A DNA stretch of 7,305 nucleotides. Origin: an uncultured Sutterella sp. (GTDB taxonomy: Bacteria; Pseudomonadota; Gammaproteobacteria; Burkholderiales; Burkholderiaceae_F). The DNA lies in contig LR994475.1 in assembly GCA_905186105.1 (NCBI GenBank), positions 1,151,345-1,158,649 on the forward strand, written 5' to 3'. Position 1 is the stretch's first letter; each line of letters begins with the position of its first letter. The notes under the pieces are model-generated. The model was not told the DNA's origin and made no database searches. It saw nothing but the letters and a program-made list of their open reading frames with translations. Shown here piece after piece: positions 5,770 through 7,305 of this stretch. Both the position numbers and the translations under genes were made by a program.

Positions 5770-6165
5770 TTCGTTACTCCAAATAAAAATGAAAATTGAA
5801 AACTTTTATTTAAGGGCATTCTAGCAAAATTCTTGGTGTATGTGATATTAAAAAATATGAAAAGAAATGTTAAGGGTTGAATAACGAAATGCTAGATCAC
5901 GATCATACGCTTTTAGAGAGTGTCACAAGTTGTTAATGAATGATCTTTTAAATGGTTTAAAGTTGGTTTAAATTTCCCTTTCGGTGATATCTATTTGTGT
6001 AAATTGTACTTTAAATAATAAATATAAGTTTAGCCCAAAATAGACTACAAAAAAGACTCTTAACCAGGTGTAATTAAAATTCCTTTAACTCATGCAGTTC
6101 CTTGAAAATCAGATATCTATAGGCAAACGTGTTCTAAAAAGTACGCATGGATAGCTAAGAAAAGA
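5770..6165. other. AT-rich intergenic region upstream of the H-NS-like gene
   Basis: No gene is seen on either strand. The sequence is strongly AT-rich with many short A and T tracts (for example ATTAAAAAATATG and TTAAATAATAAATATAAG), the kind of DNA H-NS proteins prefer, so autoregulation is plausible but not shown. It contains the likely promoter of the H-NS-like gene near its left end. Confidence 0.5.
5818..5846 (-). promoter_or_regulatory. Possible sigma70 promoter of the H-NS-like gene
   Basis: On the minus strand, ATCACA (5846-5841, 4 of 6 to consensus) is followed after 17 bases by TAGAAT (5823-5818, 5 of 6). Transcription would begin near 5811, giving a leader of about 40 bases carrying the GGAG ribosome binding site. 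Confidence 0.4.
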
Positions 6166-6194
6166 AACGCCTGTGGCGTTCGACCACAGGCGTT
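6157..6194 (-). terminator. Rho-independent terminator of the sulfotransferase gene
   Basis: A perfect 11-bp stem (AACGCCTGTGG, 6194-6184 read on the minus strand, with 6176-6166) has a seven-base loop and is followed by TCTTTTCTT on the minus strand. It starts about 32 bases past the stop codon. Confidence 0.9.
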
Positions 6195-6225
6195 CTTAGG
6201 ATTTGGTTAAGCTAAACCAGTAGTG

Positions 6226-7305
6226 TTATTGACCCAATGCCTTTTCAATTGAGAAGGGCATCGCCTGGTAACCCGTCGTATTCTTCAGTTGAATTTCAAC
6301 GGACGGTTCTTTGGCTCCCCAATTGAATTCGCAGAGATATGGGTTGGGCGAAGAGGTAAAGGCACCAGAGGCCAAGTCAAACGATGCGCCCGCGGTCGCA
6401 GAGTAAACAAAGATCGACTTCTTGTCGTCTTGGTACTCGGTGATCGAGGTGACCGGGCTATACCATTCATGACCACGTTCCTTGCCGTATTCCCAGACTT
6501 GTTCAACCGTCATCTTCTTCTGGTCGATCTTATAAACCACGGCACGAGAATACTTCATTTCTGGTAAGGCTGGTTGTTCCATACCGCGAGCATCACCATT
6601 ATCAAACGCCGAGAGATAAATGATGTCGCCCTTACTCATTTCATCAATACGGAAGGCTGTATGTTGCGTCCAAGTCCAGTCGAAGCCACCTTCGCACTTG
6701 GAGCCTTCGCACTTAATGGGCTTACCATGCTTGTCAACGGGCGTTAAGACCTTATCTGCCCAACCTTCTTTCCAACCTTCAGGGGAGCCGAGAATCCACT
6801 TCACCTTCTTATCACGACCAATCTTGATCATGGCGGACTGGTGACGAGACGAAATGATGATGGAGTCGTCAGACGGGTCGTAGTCGACAGAGTTGACATG
6901 TGCCCAGTTGCGACCTGCACCCGTACCAACGATGTCACCGAAGCGATCAGAAGCATCGTACTTTACCAATTCTTCAGAGCTTAAGGTCTTACCTGCCAAG
7001 CTTGCATCGATGTTGAGACAAACAGCACCCTGGTCAAGGACTTTAAGGACATTGTCGCGATATGGATCCAAGATATCCATCAAGCGCCATTCATCGACAA
7101 CCTTACCGTTGGCATCTACTTCAGCAATGACGTCACGCACCGTATGGACATTCTTTCCATCAGGACGCTTATAGTTAGACGAACTCACGCGCATGAAATA
7201 ATGACCATTTTGAGCGTCATCCATCGAATGTGAGAAGTCATTGAAGCGTAACGGTAGGCGGCGATTAAAGACTTCACGACCCATAACGTCGTATTTCACA
7301 TAACG
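6226..7305 (-). CDS. assT: Arylsulfate sulfotransferase AssT, C-terminal part (5' end beyond window)
   Basis: AssT transfers sulfate from a phenolic sulfate ester to another phenol in the periplasm, without PAPS, through a sulfo-histidine intermediate. The frame is open to the last base (codons for Arg and Tyr precede the GTG at 7299), so about 359 residues are seen and the N-terminus is missing. The E. coli enzyme is about 600 residues. Numbering from that GTG, NWAHVNS has His134 and SSRHQ has Arg152. Their 18-residue spacing equals that of His356 and Arg374 in E. coli AssT. The His of TWTQHTA, 61 residues further on, matches the catalytic His436 to within one residue. The Cys pair in KCEGSKCEG corresponds to the reported C418-C424 disulfide made by a DsbA/DsbL-type oxidase. 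FSHSMDD near the left end may carry the fourth active-site His. All visible key residues are present, so the enzyme is probably active. A terminator follows; the downstream H-NS-like gene has its own signals. Confidence 0.92.
   Translation of the reverse strand, partial: RYVKYDVMGREVFNRRLPLRFNDFSHSMDDAQNGHYFMRVSSSNYKRPDGKNVHTVRDVIAEVDANGKVVDEWRLMDILDPYRDNVLKVLDQGAVCLNIDASLAGKTLSSEELVKYDASDRFGDIVGTGAGRNWAHVNSVDYDPSDDSIIISSRHQSAMIKIGRDKKVKWILGSPEGWKEGWADKVLTPVDKHGKPIKCEGSKCEGGFDWTWTQHTAFRIDEMSKGDIIYLSAFDNGDARGMEQPALPEMKYSRAVVYKIDQKKMTVEQVWEYGKERGHEWYSPVTSITEYQDDKKSIFVYSATAGASFDLASGAFTSSPNPYLCEFNWGAKEPSVEIQLKNTTGYQAMPFSIEKALGQ

Noticed and set aside
6620..7174. Plus-strand open frames inside the sulfotransferase gene
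   Set aside because: They are shadows of a strongly supported AssT coding region on the other strand, whose active-site motifs are all in frame.
1..7305. CRISPR array, insertion sequence, tRNA or phage attachment site
   Set aside because: No regularly spaced direct repeats, transposase sequence, cloverleaf or integrase-flanked repeat was seen.

Overview
The window looks like a chromosomal segment of a gut-type betaproteobacterium, most likely Sutterellaceae (Sutterella/Parasutterella-like). This is inferred from the gene set: a large beta-helix autotransporter, a short H-NS-type nucleoid protein ending in the GRGRTP...DDFLI DNA-binding domain, an AssT-type periplasmic arylsulfate sulfotransferase, and a small lipoprotein resembling the Sbal_3080 family. 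No mobile element, CRISPR array, tRNA or rRNA was found.

Layout, left to right. 1-297 (+) is the end of an unrecognised protein that runs in from outside the window. 298-713 is an AT-rich intergenic region with four copies of the palindrome TTGCAA and other inverted repeats. 714-3888 (+) is one autotransporter gene, with signal peptide, beta-helix passenger, linker and 12-strand-type barrel, but it is split by four +1 frameshifts. It ends at a strong terminator (3925-3967). Convergent to it, at 4242-4013 (-), lies a very good candidate small-RNA gene: a near-consensus sigma70 promoter, a predicted start exactly at the foot of a 10-bp hairpin, two more hairpins, and a rho-independent terminator with a T8 tail. 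4478-4909 (-) is a lipoprotein gene with a paired +1/-1 frameshift. 5027-5207 (-) is a fragment that looks like the C-terminus of a LysR-type regulator. 5458-5769 (-) is an intact H-NS-like gene with its own terminator. 6226-7305 (-) is the C-terminal two thirds of AssT, cut by the window edge, also with its own terminator.

The right part (H-NS, AssT) is intact and cleanly punctuated, while every gene between 714 and 5207 is disrupted by single-base indels. Either these accessory genes are decaying, or the sequence has uncorrected indel errors there. All four autotransporter shifts are +1, and two or three fall in homopolymers, so error cannot be excluded.

The most interesting item is the putative sRNA. 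Its terminator loop is complementary over 11 nt to a site upstream of the autotransporter, and an unpaired C-rich stretch can pair with the autotransporter Shine-Dalgarno. It could therefore be a local regulator of that surface protein; this is inference only.
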